From the IMG/VR virus record IMGVR_UViG_3300042509_001112, positions 33,847 through 97,846 of that record: DNA of 64,000 bases; one strand, given 5' to 3'. A program made the translations under genes and the position numbers. The notes below the pieces were generated by a model. The model was not told the origin of the DNA. It made no database searches and saw only the letters and a program-made list of their open reading frames with translations. Of this stretch, positions 11,923-21,993 are shown piece after piece (the first letter of the stretch is position 1; each line of letters starts with the position of its first letter). The DNA comes from a virus.

Positions 11923-14493
11923 ATGAACAAATTCAACTTAAATATTACTTTTCCTAACCAGAAACTACCAGAATCATCTAAAAATGAGGAATGGCGTAAG
12001 CAAAATGTAGATGCTGCTGAAACTTTGATATTGAATCAAAACCAATATACAAGAAATTCTAGGTATTCTAAGCTGGTTAACTACGATTTATATGCAGGTA
12101 AGCTCCATCCTAGTGATATGGAACTTATTATGAATCCTTTGGGGTTAAAAGATGTACATTTTCCTGCAAGACCTTTAAATCACTCTATTATTAATCCTTA
12201 TATTAAGACTTTAATAGGTGAGGAAATTAAAAGAAGGTTTGATTACCATCTTAAAGTTAATAATGAAGATGCTATTAGTGAAAAAGAGAAAGCTCAAATA
12301 CAATCTTATCAACAATTAATTGAGCAAATATTACTTGAAGGTTTAGAACAACCTCAAGAGCAAACTGAGGAAGCTAAAGCTGCTTTTGAAGCTGAAGTTG
12401 AGAAAAGACTTAGACAAAAGAAACAATACATGACCTATGAGTGGCAAGATGTTAGAGAAATTGCTGGTACTAGGTTATTAAAATATTATACACAAAAGAA
12501 TAACTTACCTGATGCCTTTATGAGAGGGTTTGAGGATAGTTTAATTTGTGCTGAAGAAATCTATAGAATAGATGTAGAGAACAACGAACCTGTTGTTTAC
12601 AAATGTAATCCTCTTAATACTTATTTTTTACTACCTCCTAACTCTAATAAAGTAGAGGACTGTGATATTATTATTGAGGAGGATTATGTACCTGTTAGTA
12701 AGATTATAGATGATTATTATGAATACCTTAAACCATCTGAAATTGATTGGTTAGGTGAACGTACTATGTATAAAGCTAAAGGTACTTATGGTGGACCTGT
12801 TAACTATGAGTTACAAGATCCTACCTTTGCAATACCATTTGGTTTTACTAATAGTATTAATATTAATCAAGTAAATGTATCTGCTAATAGTTATCTTGCA
12901 TTTGATTCACAAAACAATGTAAGACGTGTTAAAGTTGTATGGAGAAGTCTTAAGAAAGTAGGTGTATTATCTTATATAGATGAGTTAGGACAACCTCAAG
13001 AAACTTATGTACCTGAAACATATAAGGTAAACAAAGAAGCTGGAGAATCAGTTAAATGGATTTGGATTGGTGAGTGGTGGGAAGGTACTAAACTTGCTAA
13101 TGATATCTATATTAAGATGCAACCTAGACCAATCCAGTTTAGAACTTTAAATAACTTATCTAAATGTGCTAGCGGATATGTTGGTACTATTTACAAAACT
13201 AATAGTTCTCAACCTCAATCTCTATTAGACATTATGAAGTCTTATCAATACTTATATAATGTTATTTATCATAGAACCCAATTAGCTTTTGCTAAGAATA
13301 TTGGTAAGGTAGCTAACTTAGATTTAGCTAAAATGCCTGCTGGATGGGAACCTGATAAGTGGTTATACTATATGAGAGAGATGGGATTAGCTGTAACTGA
13401 TAGTTTTAATGAAGCTAAAAAAGGTGCTGCTACTGGTAAGTTAGCTGGTAATATGTCTAGTAATCAAGCTGTGTTAGATTTGGATATGGGTAACTATATT
13501 CAACAACATATTGAGATGCTACAATATATTAAAACTGAACTTGATTTAGTAACTGGTATTACTCCACAAAGACGTGGACAATATACTTCATCTGATCAAG
13601 GATTAGGTGTAACACAAGAAAATAAGTTAGCTAGTTCTAATATTACTGAATGGTATTATAAGATCCATGATAACACTAAAGTTAGGGTATTATCCCACTT
13701 ACTAGAAACAGCTAAATACTGTTTACGTAATGGTAATAAGAATATCCAATATATAGAAGATGATTATACTACTAAAATATATCAAGTTGATGGAGAGCTT
13801 GTAAATGAATCAGAATACGATTTATTTATTAGAGATGCTGTAGAGGATGGACAAGCTATTGAAATGTTACGTAGAGCTACAGAAATAGGTTTACAAACTG
13901 GTCAGGTTAATATTATCCAATTGATGGATATCTATAGTAATCAATCATTAGCTTCTATTAGAAGAAAGATTGAGAGATCTGTAGCTGAAGCACAAGAGCA
14001 AGCTCAACAAGCTCAAGAAATGCAATTACAACAGCAAAAGGCTATTGAAGATCAAAAAGCTCAAATTGAAATGGAAAAGCTTAGACTTAAGCAATATGAA
14101 ATTGATCAAAACAATCAGACTAAGATTGCTATTGCTGAGATGCAAGCTTATGCTATGGATGAAGGATCTTCTCCAGAGTTAATTGATAGGACTGCAGAAT
14201 ATGCATTTAAACAACAAGAAATATCTCAAAAAGCATTTAATGAGCAAGAAAAGCTTAGACATGCTAAAGAAGTAAAAGATAAAGAACTTGATCTTAAGCG
14301 TAGAGAACTTGATGAAAGGATGAAGATTGAGAATAAGAAACTAGAGCAAATTGAAGTACAAAATAAAAACCAAGAGTACTTAAAAGAGCTTGATGTTAAG
14401 ATGAAGAAAGAAGAACTTAACGCTAAGAAAGAGATTGAAAAAATAAAACTACAAGCAGCTAAATCTAAAGCTAGATCTTCAACTAAAAAGTAA
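11923..14493 (+). CDS. Portal protein
   Basis: 856 aa. Position directly after terL, length, and the pattern NPYIKTLIGEEIKRRFD...CAEEIYRIDVENNEPVVYKCNPLNTYFLLPPNSNKVEDCD identify the crAss-like portal, the dodecameric channel through which DNA enters and leaves. The last 230 residues are very long charged helices (repeated Q, E and K; about residues 685-850) that probably form the portal barrel or coiled coil extending into the capsid. It ends 1 nt before the next start. Confidence 0.88.
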   Translation: MNKFNLNITFPNQKLPESSKNEEWRKQNVDAAETLILNQNQYTRNSRYSKLVNYDLYAGKLHPSDMELIMNPLGLKDVHFPARPLNHSIINPYIKTLIGEEIKRRFDYHLKVNNEDAISEKEKAQIQSYQQLIEQILLEGLEQPQEQTEEAKAAFEAEVEKRLRQKKQYMTYEWQDVREIAGTRLLKYYTQKNNLPDAFMRGFEDSLICAEEIYRIDVENNEPVVYKCNPLNTYFLLPPNSNKVEDCDIIIEEDYVPVSKIIDDYYEYLKPSEIDWLGERTMYKAKGTYGGPVNYELQDPTFAIPFGFTNSININQVNVSANSYLAFDSQNNVRRVKVVWRSLKKVGVLSYIDELGQPQETYVPETYKVNKEAGESVKWIWIGEWWEGTKLANDIYIKMQPRPIQFRTLNNLSKCASGYVGTIYKTNSSQPQSLLDIMKSYQYLYNVIYHRTQLAFAKNIGKVANLDLAKMPAGWEPDKWLYYMREMGLAVTDSFNEAKKGAATGKLAGNMSSNQAVLDLDMGNYIQQHIEMLQYIKTELDLVTGITPQRRGQYTSSDQGLGVTQENKLASSNITEWYYKIHDNTKVRVLSHLLETAKYCLRNGNKNIQYIEDDYTTKIYQVDGELVNESEYDLFIRDAVEDGQAIEMLRRATEIGLQTGQVNIIQLMDIYSNQSLASIRRKIERSVAEAQEQAQQAQEMQLQQQKAIEDQKAQIEMEKLRLKQYEIDQNNQTKIAIAEMQAYAMDEGSSPELIDRTAEYAFKQQEISQKAFNEQEKLRHAKEVKDKELDLKRRELDERMKIENKKLEQIEVQNKNQEYLKELDVKMKKEELNAKKEIEKIKLQAAKSKARSSTKK

Positions 14494-14494
14494 T

Positions 14495-17149
14495 ATGTTA
14501 CTAAATAATAAGCATTACTATAATCTACCTCCACAAGAAAGAAAAGACTTGTGGAAACACTATAAAAAAGTATATCCTAATATGGGGTATACTGATATGG
14601 TTAAACATTTTAATGGTGAAGTAGAGAACTATCAATTTGGTGGTAGAACTGATTATTTTGATAGTGATGTTAAGAAGTTTGCTGATGGTGGAGAAACTAA
14701 TGATAATAAAAATAATGCTCCATATAGACAATTATCTATTCCAATGGAAGGATATGAGCCAGATCCATTATTTTATAATACTTTATCTAAAACTGAAACT
14801 AAAAAACTAAATACAAAAACTAATACAAAAACTAATACTCAAAAATCTGAAACTTCAGATTTAACAAAATATTTATTAAATAAATATAAAAATCAAAATT
14901 CACAATATACACAACCTAGATATGTAGCTGAACCAAGTACTACAAGTACAGCTAAACCTGTAATTATTAATCAAGATTTAATACAGCAAAGTAATTTAAA
15001 TAAAAATAAAGGTACTTTAAAAGGTATAGATAAAATGCCTGAACAACCTCTTACTAGAGAAGAAGTTAGGAAAGGTATAAAATTTACAACTGATGTAGCT
15101 GGTTTATTATATCCTCCAGCAGCTATTGCTGGATCTGCTATGGATATGTATCAAGGAGATAAAACAGGTGCTTTATTAGGTTTAATACCTGGAACTAAAG
15201 ATTTTTTAGCTAGTAAAAATATGGCTACTAAATTTGCTACAAAAGCTTTTAATTTAGGAATACCTAATAAAGTAATACAACCATCTAAAAAAGTAATTAG
15301 AGAAGCTGGTAAATATATTAAAGGATCTGCTGAAGTAGTTGATGCTAAAGATGATATAGGTAAACCTATAGTAGAAACATTAAAATCTAAGTACAAACAA
15401 GGTGGTTTAATTAAAAAATATGAAGATGGTGGTACAGATAAACCTAAAGTAAACTCTAAAATACTTAGTGGATTAGCAAATAACATACCAAAAAATAGAC
15501 TTGAAGCTGAAAGTAGAGAAGAATATAAAAGAATGCATCCTGAAATAGAAGCAGCAAACTTTTATAATAAGATACAAAAAAATATAAATCAAACTTCTGA
15601 AATATATCAATCTGGTCCTAAAAAAGGTCAACCTACAGGTAAAGGTGCTTTAGAACCATCTTATCCTGAAATGATGTTAATGCCAGGTAGTTTACCTATT
15701 AAAGCTGCTAGTAAAATAGGTAAGGCAGCCGTAGGTGTGGCAGAAGCATTAAACCCTATAGGAGGAATGAAAAGTTTAAAACCTACATCTGTAAGTTCAT
15801 CTGTAGATGATATTGGTAGAAATTTAGCAGATTTACAAAAAGCTCAAAAGTTTGCACAACAGTATGGGTATGAGTTACCTGCAAATTTAGAAAGAATATC
15901 TCAGTCAAATATGCTTACTGATAGAACTATTAGAGGTATGATGGATAGGCATAATACTTTTGTAAGAGGTGTTAGTACAAATTGGGATGAAATTGCAAAA
16001 AGAAATCCAGAGATATTAAGACATCTTGAAAGTAAAGGAATTGATTGGCAAAATAATCCTAAAGCAGCAGCAGAATATATGGCTACTCACATTCCTATTA
16101 ATACTGGATATGGTAGAGCATCTTTAAATACTGAAGTTTTTGATAGAGGGTTACAAGGATTATACACATCTAACTCTATACCTACAGCTGAAGGTTATAC
16201 TTACGGTCAAGGTTTTATTACAAAGGTGAAAAAACCTACAGACTTTTTTTCCCCTAATAGACAAGATTGGATTACTAAAAATAATCCGCATTATAGAGAT
16301 GAAGATAAATTTAGAGAATTAATGTTTCCTCTTTCAGATGAAACTAAATATGCAATTCATTCTTCTAAATCTAAAATGTGGACACCTAAAAGTGCAGATG
16401 AAAAATTATTAAAAAATGCTACTTCTAAACAGAAAGCAATCAAAGAGGTAGAGTATAGAATAGAACAACTTAAAAAAGATATTTCTGAAATTGAACCAAA
16501 TAAAGATAAGTGGATTGATGCTCCAGAAGTAATTTATTCTAAAAAAGAATTAGTAAAACAATTAGAAAATGATATAAAATATTTAGAAAAACATGGGGAT
16601 GAAATACTACAAACTCCTGGAGAATTTAATCTTTTAAGAACTGAAAGAAGTAATCTACCTACAGATCCCTATAATTTTTTAATAGCTAAAGAAGGAAATG
16701 CAAAAAGACTTTCTGAATGGTTAAAAAAACAACCTTACCAAGAAAAAATGAGAGAGGTAAATGATCTTGGTGAATCTTTAAGAAAATATAGTTGGGATGA
16801 ACAACAACCAATTAGAGCAAAAATAAAAGAGTTACAAGATGAAGTAAATGCTTTGTATAATCAAAGTGTTCAAGATTATATGAAAGCTAATCATCCTGAC
16901 TATGATCCTATTAATAAATATGCTCATTACATACATTTAGGTACACCTGGACAAAAAGTATTAGAACCTATTAAAAGTTGGGAGATTACTCCTGAGATAT
17001 GGAAAAATAAATCAAGGGCACACACTAATAAATATTCTAAAAAATTTAGTGCGTTAAAATATGGAGGATTTATAGGAATAGGAGGAGCAGGATTATTAGG
17101 AGCAGGAGCATTACAACAAAATAAAAAGAAGGGAGGATTAATTAAATGA
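14495..17149 (+). CDS. Virion (cargo-like) protein with ADP-ribosyltransferase-like domain and KxGG repeats
   Basis: 884 aa. The N-terminus (YYNLPPQERKDLWKHYKKVYPNMGY) resembles virion proteins of crAss-like phages. Short glycine-glycine segments recur: YQFGGRT, KFADGGE, YKQGGLIKKYEDGGT, LKYGGF and terminal KKKGGLIK. Residues about 485-720 look like an ADP-ribosyltransferase: FVRGVS (R491), LYTSNSIPTAEGY (S559, S561) and a later acidic segment ending RTE (E717) would be the R, S and E motifs. A hydrophobic glycine-rich segment near 855-875 could insert in a membrane. I infer an internal virion protein injected with DNA. It overlaps the following zincin gene by 4 nt. Confidence 0.7.
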   Translation: MLLNNKHYYNLPPQERKDLWKHYKKVYPNMGYTDMVKHFNGEVENYQFGGRTDYFDSDVKKFADGGETNDNKNNAPYRQLSIPMEGYEPDPLFYNTLSKTETKKLNTKTNTKTNTQKSETSDLTKYLLNKYKNQNSQYTQPRYVAEPSTTSTAKPVIINQDLIQQSNLNKNKGTLKGIDKMPEQPLTREEVRKGIKFTTDVAGLLYPPAAIAGSAMDMYQGDKTGALLGLIPGTKDFLASKNMATKFATKAFNLGIPNKVIQPSKKVIREAGKYIKGSAEVVDAKDDIGKPIVETLKSKYKQGGLIKKYEDGGTDKPKVNSKILSGLANNIPKNRLEAESREEYKRMHPEIEAANFYNKIQKNINQTSEIYQSGPKKGQPTGKGALEPSYPEMMLMPGSLPIKAASKIGKAAVGVAEALNPIGGMKSLKPTSVSSSVDDIGRNLADLQKAQKFAQQYGYELPANLERISQSNMLTDRTIRGMMDRHNTFVRGVSTNWDEIAKRNPEILRHLESKGIDWQNNPKAAAEYMATHIPINTGYGRASLNTEVFDRGLQGLYTSNSIPTAEGYTYGQGFITKVKKPTDFFSPNRQDWITKNNPHYRDEDKFRELMFPLSDETKYAIHSSKSKMWTPKSADEKLLKNATSKQKAIKEVEYRIEQLKKDISEIEPNKDKWIDAPEVIYSKKELVKQLENDIKYLEKHGDEILQTPGEFNLLRTERSNLPTDPYNFLIAKEGNAKRLSEWLKKQPYQEKMREVNDLGESLRKYSWDEQQPIRAKIKELQDEVNALYNQSVQDYMKANHPDYDPINKYAHYIHLGTPGQKVLEPIKSWEITPEIWKNKSRAHTNKYSKKFSALKYGGFIGIGGAGLLGAGALQQNKKKGGLIK

Positions 17150-17439
17150 TAACTAACTTCAACATATTTGGACAACTTATTAAGATAGAAACTCGTAAGT
17201 CTTTATACAAAAAGAAGTGTTTAGGTATGTGGTTAGCTAATGAAAATACAATTCTTATACAAGAGAATACTGATAAATATCCTCTTAATGATGATATAAT
17301 TAATCAAACTACTTGTCATGAAATTATACATGCTTGGTTAGATAAATGTAATTATCATAAGCTTTCTGATGATGAACAATTAGTTGATTTACTAGGTAGT
17401 TGTTTACATGAATTCTTAACTTCACAAAGTAAAAACTAG
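17146..17439 (+). CDS. Small HExxH metallopeptidase (zincin)
   Basis: 97 aa. TTCHEIIHAWLDKCNY holds the zinc motif HEIIH (H58, E59, H62); the following SDDEQLVDLLGSCLHEFL provides likely third-ligand acidic residues, a layout seen in small phage zincins. The gene overlaps the 884-aa cargo gene by 4 nt and precedes scaffold and capsid genes, so maturation of head or cargo proteins is a plausible role. Neither a signal nor a membrane segment is present. Confidence 0.75.
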   Translation: MITNFNIFGQLIKIETRKSLYKKKCLGMWLANENTILIQENTDKYPLNDDIINQTTCHEIIHAWLDKCNYHKLSDDEQLVDLLGSCLHEFLTSQSKN

Positions 17440-17517
17440 ATATTAAGCTATTAACAGAAAAAATATAAAATAAATAATTATAATACAAATTATAAATAAA
17501 CTAATATATTAACTAAC

Positions 17518-18669
17518 ATGACTGAAAAAAACGAATTATTTGAAGGGTTAGGGTCCTTTCTTTTAAATCAAGATTCTGTAAGTGTTGATTCTTTAGAAGG
17601 TGCTAATACACCACCTGCTGCTGAAGAAGAAACTACTACTACAGAAACCCCAAATGCTAATGTTGTTACGCTAGATGAATTAGAGGCAGATCTAGCTGGA
17701 CAAGCAGAAGAAACTAGTACTGAAGAAACAACTGTTGAATCTACAGATGATATAGATGATTCTGAAAAAGTAACTACTGAGTCTAAAGACTCAACAATCT
17801 ACAAAACTTTATCTGAGTTTCTTAAAGAAGAAGGTATAGTTGATGAAGTGTTTGAAGATAAAGATTCATTATTTAACTACTTCAAATCAGTAGCTGAGAA
17901 TGAAATAAAAGAGTGGAGAAGTAATTTACCTGAAGAGATTACAACTATTATTGAGAACTATGAACAAGGAGTACCTTTTGATGAGTTGCTTAGTATTACT
18001 TCTAATCAAATTAGATTAGATTCAATTGATGATGAAGTGTTATCTGATAATCTTGAATTACAAAAAAACCTAGTTAGAAATTATTACCTTAATAAAGGTT
18101 TTAATGAATCTAAGATTGAAAAGATGATTAGTAAGTCTTTAGAATTAGATGAACTAGAAGAAGAAGCAACTGAAGCTTTAAGTGAACTTAAAGAATTAGA
18201 AGCTCAAAGATTAGAAGAACTAAAAGAAAGAACTAAACAAGAACAAGAAGAACAACGTCTTGCTTATGAACAAACTATTAATAACTTGAATAACACTATT
18301 AAGGAAACTAAAGAAATTATTCCAGGTATTAAACTTGATGATAAAGCTAAGAAAGATCTTTTTAATATGATTACAAAACCTGCAACTCAAAAAGATGGTG
18401 TAAACTATTCTCAAGTAATGTTGCTAAGAGAGAAAGATCCTATTGGTTTTGAAGTAAAACTTAATTATTATGCTAAACTAGGATTGTTTGATGAAAACCC
18501 TAAGTTTGATTTAATAACTAAAAAGAGTGAAACTAAAGCATTAAATAAACTAGAAAAACAATTAGAAGAAGATTTAAAATCAAGAATCAACAAATCTAAT
18601 GCTAATTCTAGAAATTCTGATGATAATTCAGATGTACTTGATGCTTTAAAAACAGTATTTAAAAAATAA
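17518..18669 (+). CDS. Probable capsid scaffold protein
   Basis: 383 aa, strongly acidic. The first 110 residues are low-complexity T, E and S (disordered); the rest is helical with a long charged coiled coil at about 215-265 (EEEATEALSELKELEAQRLEELKER). Position immediately before the major capsid gene, acidity and helix content fit a scaffolding protein that guides prohead assembly and is then removed. No protease domain is fused. Preceded by a 78-nt gap of A+T-rich DNA. Confidence 0.7.
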   Translation: MTEKNELFEGLGSFLLNQDSVSVDSLEGANTPPAAEEETTTTETPNANVVTLDELEADLAGQAEETSTEETTVESTDDIDDSEKVTTESKDSTIYKTLSEFLKEEGIVDEVFEDKDSLFNYFKSVAENEIKEWRSNLPEEITTIIENYEQGVPFDELLSITSNQIRLDSIDDEVLSDNLELQKNLVRNYYLNKGFNESKIEKMISKSLELDELEEEATEALSELKELEAQRLEELKERTKQEQEEQRLAYEQTINNLNNTIKETKEIIPGIKLDDKAKKDLFNMITKPATQKDGVNYSQVMLLREKDPIGFEVKLNYYAKLGLFDENPKFDLITKKSETKALNKLEKQLEEDLKSRINKSNANSRNSDDNSDVLDALKTVFKK

Positions 18670-18702
18670 AATTAACCCTTAACAATATAAATTTTAAAAT
18701 TA

Positions 18703-20196
18703 ATGAGTCAAATTATTAACCAATTGCAAAAATTTAGTCCTAAGGATTGGAGTGGTTTAACCACAAAAAATCACATTGGGGCTATGTATGGTGAACAACC
18801 TATCATGGTGTCTGAATTGATCAGTAATATCTACGATGTTAATCTAGGATTAGATTTCGATAGATTTATGGAACAATTTGAAACTATGGAAATTGAAAGA
18901 GATGCTCCTTTTGAATGGATGCTTAACTCTCAATCACCTTTCAAAAACATTCCATTACTTGCGTATTACACTGATGTAGCTTTAACTAGTCCTGCTACAA
19001 GTGCTACTCCTGGTATTGGTAATTCAAGTTTTTACTTGGAATTTCCTGATCGTATTTTTGAGTATTCTGATGTAATTGCTCCTGCTAGCTATGCAAAAGA
19101 AACTTATCAAATGCGTGTTATGTCTGATCCTAAGCCTAATGGTGCTAACTGGTGCTATGAAGTAGCTTTAGTATCTGGTGATGCTAACTTGTTTGTTCCT
19201 GTAAGTGAACTTACAAATGGTGTACGTTTTGTTAAAATGTATGCTTTAGCTGAACAAACTCTTTCTCAACGTGGTTCTAGTTCATTGAACTTCAGTTCAC
19301 CGTTTAGAATGCAAAATCGTTGCTCATTCATGCGTTCTGAGTACTTAGTACCTGGTGATATGATTGATCAAAAAGAAAATGCTCCACTTGGATTCTTCTT
19401 TGTAGATGCTCAAGGTAAACGTCATACTACCTGGTTAGGTAAACTTGACTACGACTTTATGGTATCTTGGAAGAGAATGAAGTCTATGGCTCAGTTGTAT
19501 GGAAAATCTTTGAAAAACTCTCAAGGTTCTTACACCATGAAGGGAGATTCAGGATATGAAATCAAAACTGGTTACGGACTTTTGGATCAAATTTCTCCTT
19601 CAAATGTACACTACTACACTACATTTAATATTGATGTATTAAGTGAAATCTTAATGAGTTTATCAGTAGGTAAACTTCCTGAAGATCAACGTAGATTTGT
19701 ACTTGGTACAGGTGAGTATGGTATGCGTCAGTTCCACAAAGCTGTTGAAACCAAAGCTGTAACATTTGCTCCTTCAAGAGAAGAAATTCGTATTGGTGGT
19801 ACACTTACTAATATGAGTTATGGAGGTCAATTTAAGAAGTATTCATTTATCAATGGTATTGAAATTGAATTGATGCACATTCCTTTCTTGGATGATCCTA
19901 GCTTGTGTGCTATTCAACATCCTGATGGTGGTATCTTAAGTTCATATGAATACTTAATTCTTGACTTTGGTACTTCACAAGGTAAACCAAACATTCAAAA
20001 AGTAACTGTAAAAGGTTCTCAAGATGTTTACAAATACATTCCTGGATTGCGTGATCCATTTAGTCCATCTAATAGTGGTACTAAACCTGGTATGACTGTA
20101 TCTAAGGTTGATGGTTATGAAGTAGTTCGTGCTTGTACCCTAGGTATTAAAGTACATAATCCAATGAGATTAGCTCGTTTCATTCCTAATCTATAA
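18703..20196 (+). CDS. Major capsid protein
   Basis: 497 aa. Length, position and segments such as WSGLTTKNHIGAMYGEQPIMVSELI, LGTGEYGMRQFHKAVE and the C-terminal VHNPMRLARFIPNL fit the HK97-fold capsid proteins of crAss-like phages. Codon choice differs visibly from neighbours: arginine is mostly CGT rather than AGA and TTG leucine is frequent, as expected for the most abundant virion protein. A strong terminator follows 13 nt after the stop, separating it from the connector genes. Confidence 0.9.
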   Translation: MSQIINQLQKFSPKDWSGLTTKNHIGAMYGEQPIMVSELISNIYDVNLGLDFDRFMEQFETMEIERDAPFEWMLNSQSPFKNIPLLAYYTDVALTSPATSATPGIGNSSFYLEFPDRIFEYSDVIAPASYAKETYQMRVMSDPKPNGANWCYEVALVSGDANLFVPVSELTNGVRFVKMYALAEQTLSQRGSSSLNFSSPFRMQNRCSFMRSEYLVPGDMIDQKENAPLGFFFVDAQGKRHTTWLGKLDYDFMVSWKRMKSMAQLYGKSLKNSQGSYTMKGDSGYEIKTGYGLLDQISPSNVHYYTTFNIDVLSEILMSLSVGKLPEDQRRFVLGTGEYGMRQFHKAVETKAVTFAPSREEIRIGGTLTNMSYGGQFKKYSFINGIEIELMHIPFLDDPSLCAIQHPDGGILSSYEYLILDFGTSQGKPNIQKVTVKGSQDVYKYIPGLRDPFSPSNSGTKPGMTVSKVDGYEVVRACTLGIKVHNPMRLARFIPNL

Positions 20197-20208
20197 TTTA
20201 AAATTTAG

Positions 20209-20242
20209 TAGGGTGGGTTTTTACCCACTCTACTTTATTTAT
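20209..20242 (+). terminator. Rho-independent terminator after the capsid gene
   Basis: TAGGGTGGGT (20209-20218) pairs with ACCCACTCTA (20223-20232) with one G-T pair and a T4 loop, followed by CTTTATTTAT. It would end or attenuate the head transcript just past the major capsid gene. Confidence 0.85.
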
Positions 20243-20276
20243 ATAAAAAGAAACAAATTAATTATATATAAAAACT

Positions 20277-21131
20277 ATGGGGATAGTAGAAAAAGAACCT
20301 GTCACAATTGACAGTATTTTAAAAAACAAAAAGATTTTAGTAAAACCAATTCTAAGAAATAATGGTAACTTTCCTAAAGGACATGACGGAGAGTTTATGT
20401 ATACTGATACAGTATGGTCTACAGATTTAAGACCTGAACCAGGTACAACCAGATATAAATCAGTATTGTCTGAACCAGAAAGAAAAGCATTTGAAGATGC
20501 TCTTAATCTTGAACCAGGTAATATGTCTTTTTATAAGAAGAATGGATTTTGGTCTACATTTAGAGTTAAACTAAATAAAGAAGGTAAGACTTTAGATTTA
20601 AATGACCCACTTCAATACTTAGAATATTTAGTATTAAAAAATGATAGAAGGATTGCTTCTAATTGGAATACTAAATATGATAGTGGAGAATACAAGTTTG
20701 CTTTAGTAGATGAAGATGAAACTATTAAAGATAATATAACTAAAACTGAAATTAATAAGAAAGCTTATAAGTATTTTGGTAAGATTGAAGATTCTGTTGA
20801 AGAAATGGCTATGGTAATTAGATTAATTACTAATAGAATAGTTAAGAATAGTGATGTAGAGTTTTTAAAATCTGAAATACAAAAAATAATTGATACAAAT
20901 ATTAAAGGATTTGTTGAAATTATGGAAGATAAACACTTTGCAACTAAAGCATTTATTAGTAAGGCTGTTGATGCTAAAGCAATTGATAGAACTACTAAAG
21001 GTGGTTATTCTCTTAAAGGTGGAGATGAAATTGGTAGAACTTTACAAGAAACTGTAGAATTCTTAGAATCTCCTAAAAATCAAGACATCTATTTGAAGAT
21101 TAAAGCTCAAATAGAAAACAGTAAAAAGTAA
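20277..21131 (+). CDS. Structural protein, unassigned
   Basis: 284 aa, hydrophilic and helical in the second half. KGHDGEFMYTDTVWSTDLRPEPGTTRYKSVLSEPERKAFEDALNLEPGNMSFYKKNGFW is a distinctive segment I associate with crAss-like virion proteins encoded right after the capsid gene. The role is not known to me; head completion or decoration would fit the position. The start is a unique ATG after a 34-nt gap that follows the terminator. Confidence 0.65.
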   Translation: MGIVEKEPVTIDSILKNKKILVKPILRNNGNFPKGHDGEFMYTDTVWSTDLRPEPGTTRYKSVLSEPERKAFEDALNLEPGNMSFYKKNGFWSTFRVKLNKEGKTLDLNDPLQYLEYLVLKNDRRIASNWNTKYDSGEYKFALVDEDETIKDNITKTEINKKAYKYFGKIEDSVEEMAMVIRLITNRIVKNSDVEFLKSEIQKIIDTNIKGFVEIMEDKHFATKAFISKAVDAKAIDRTTKGGYSLKGGDEIGRTLQETVEFLESPKNQDIYLKIKAQIENSKK

Positions 21132-21142
21132 TTTATTAACCT

Positions 21143-21176
21143 ACTTAGGAGTGAAACAATTAAACAGACCCTAAGT
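21143..21176 (+). promoter_or_regulatory. Intergenic 7-bp hairpin
   Basis: ACTTAGG (21143-21149) and CCTAAGT (21170-21176) are exact reverse complements 20 nt apart, in the 65-nt gap between two structural genes. There is no T-run, so it is more likely an RNA-processing or stability element than a terminator. Confidence 0.4.
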
Positions 21177-21196
21177 TAATATATAATTAAGTAGCA

Positions 21197-21913
21197 ATGA
21201 CAAAACAAGAGTTCTTGAACAACTTTTATCTACAATTTGATAAATTAGCAAGTCAAGCTTTGCCAGGTTATGAGCCTGCCGAAATTTCAGCCATGGCAAC
21301 AGAAGCTCAAGAACTCTTGGTTGTTACTTATTATACAGGTAATAACTCTACTGGAAAGTCTTTTGAACAGACTGAAAAAAGAATACAGGACTTAGGTGAG
21401 TTAGTTAAACATGCAATGCTAACACCACTTCCTTATAATCCTCTACTAAATATGCCTAATGGTGTATTTGTAGAGCTACCTAATACACTATTAGATAATC
21501 CTACAGATTATTCTGATGTTCACTGGTTTACTGTATATGAAGAAGTATTAACTAGTGATAAGTGTACTCCTCGTAAGTATGTTTTAGAGATTAATCATAA
21601 CGAATATGTTAGAGCTCTAGACAATCCTTACAACAAACCTAATAAAAACAAAGTTTGGAGGATGAGAATTGAAGGTAGAAAACATGAATTAATTACAGAT
21701 GGTTCTTATAACATACAAAAATATGTATTTAGATATGTTAAGAAACCTAACCCAATTGATTTAACTACTAATTTAAATGATCAAGTAAGTCAACTATCTG
21801 ATCATATTCATAGAGAGTTAGTTAGAAAAACTGTAGAAATAGCTGTTAAAGATATTGAAGCTTATAATAGAATGCAAGCTGAGATTAGTACAAATAACAC
21901 ATACAGGGAATAA
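21197..21913 (+). CDS. Connector / ring protein (head-tail joining), probable
   Basis: 238 aa. The start TKQEFLNNFYLQFDKLASQALPGYEPAEISAMATEAQELLVVTYY, then GVFVELPNTLLDNPTDY and PYNKPNKNKVWRM, fits the small connector proteins that follow the capsid gene in crAss-like phages and stack under the portal. The C-terminal helix (HIHRELVRKTVEIAVKDIEAY) is typical of adaptor proteins. Assignment is by pattern and position, not by search. Confidence 0.65.
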   Translation: MTKQEFLNNFYLQFDKLASQALPGYEPAEISAMATEAQELLVVTYYTGNNSTGKSFEQTEKRIQDLGELVKHAMLTPLPYNPLLNMPNGVFVELPNTLLDNPTDYSDVHWFTVYEEVLTSDKCTPRKYVLEINHNEYVRALDNPYNKPNKNKVWRMRIEGRKHELITDGSYNIQKYVFRYVKKPNPIDLTTNLNDQVSQLSDHIHRELVRKTVEIAVKDIEAYNRMQAEISTNNTYRE

Positions 21914-21993
21914 GCTATAGTTACACAAATTAATTCTTTAAAAATAACAATAACAAATCAATTTATTAATATATTAATTAAAAAATCAAAGAA

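Noticed and set aside
14226-17175. Minus-strand frames opposite portal and cargo genes (14226-14534, 14525-14731, 15151-15486, 16927-17175)
   Set aside because: Antisense shadows of strongly coding plus-strand genes with low-complexity phenylalanine- or serine-rich products.
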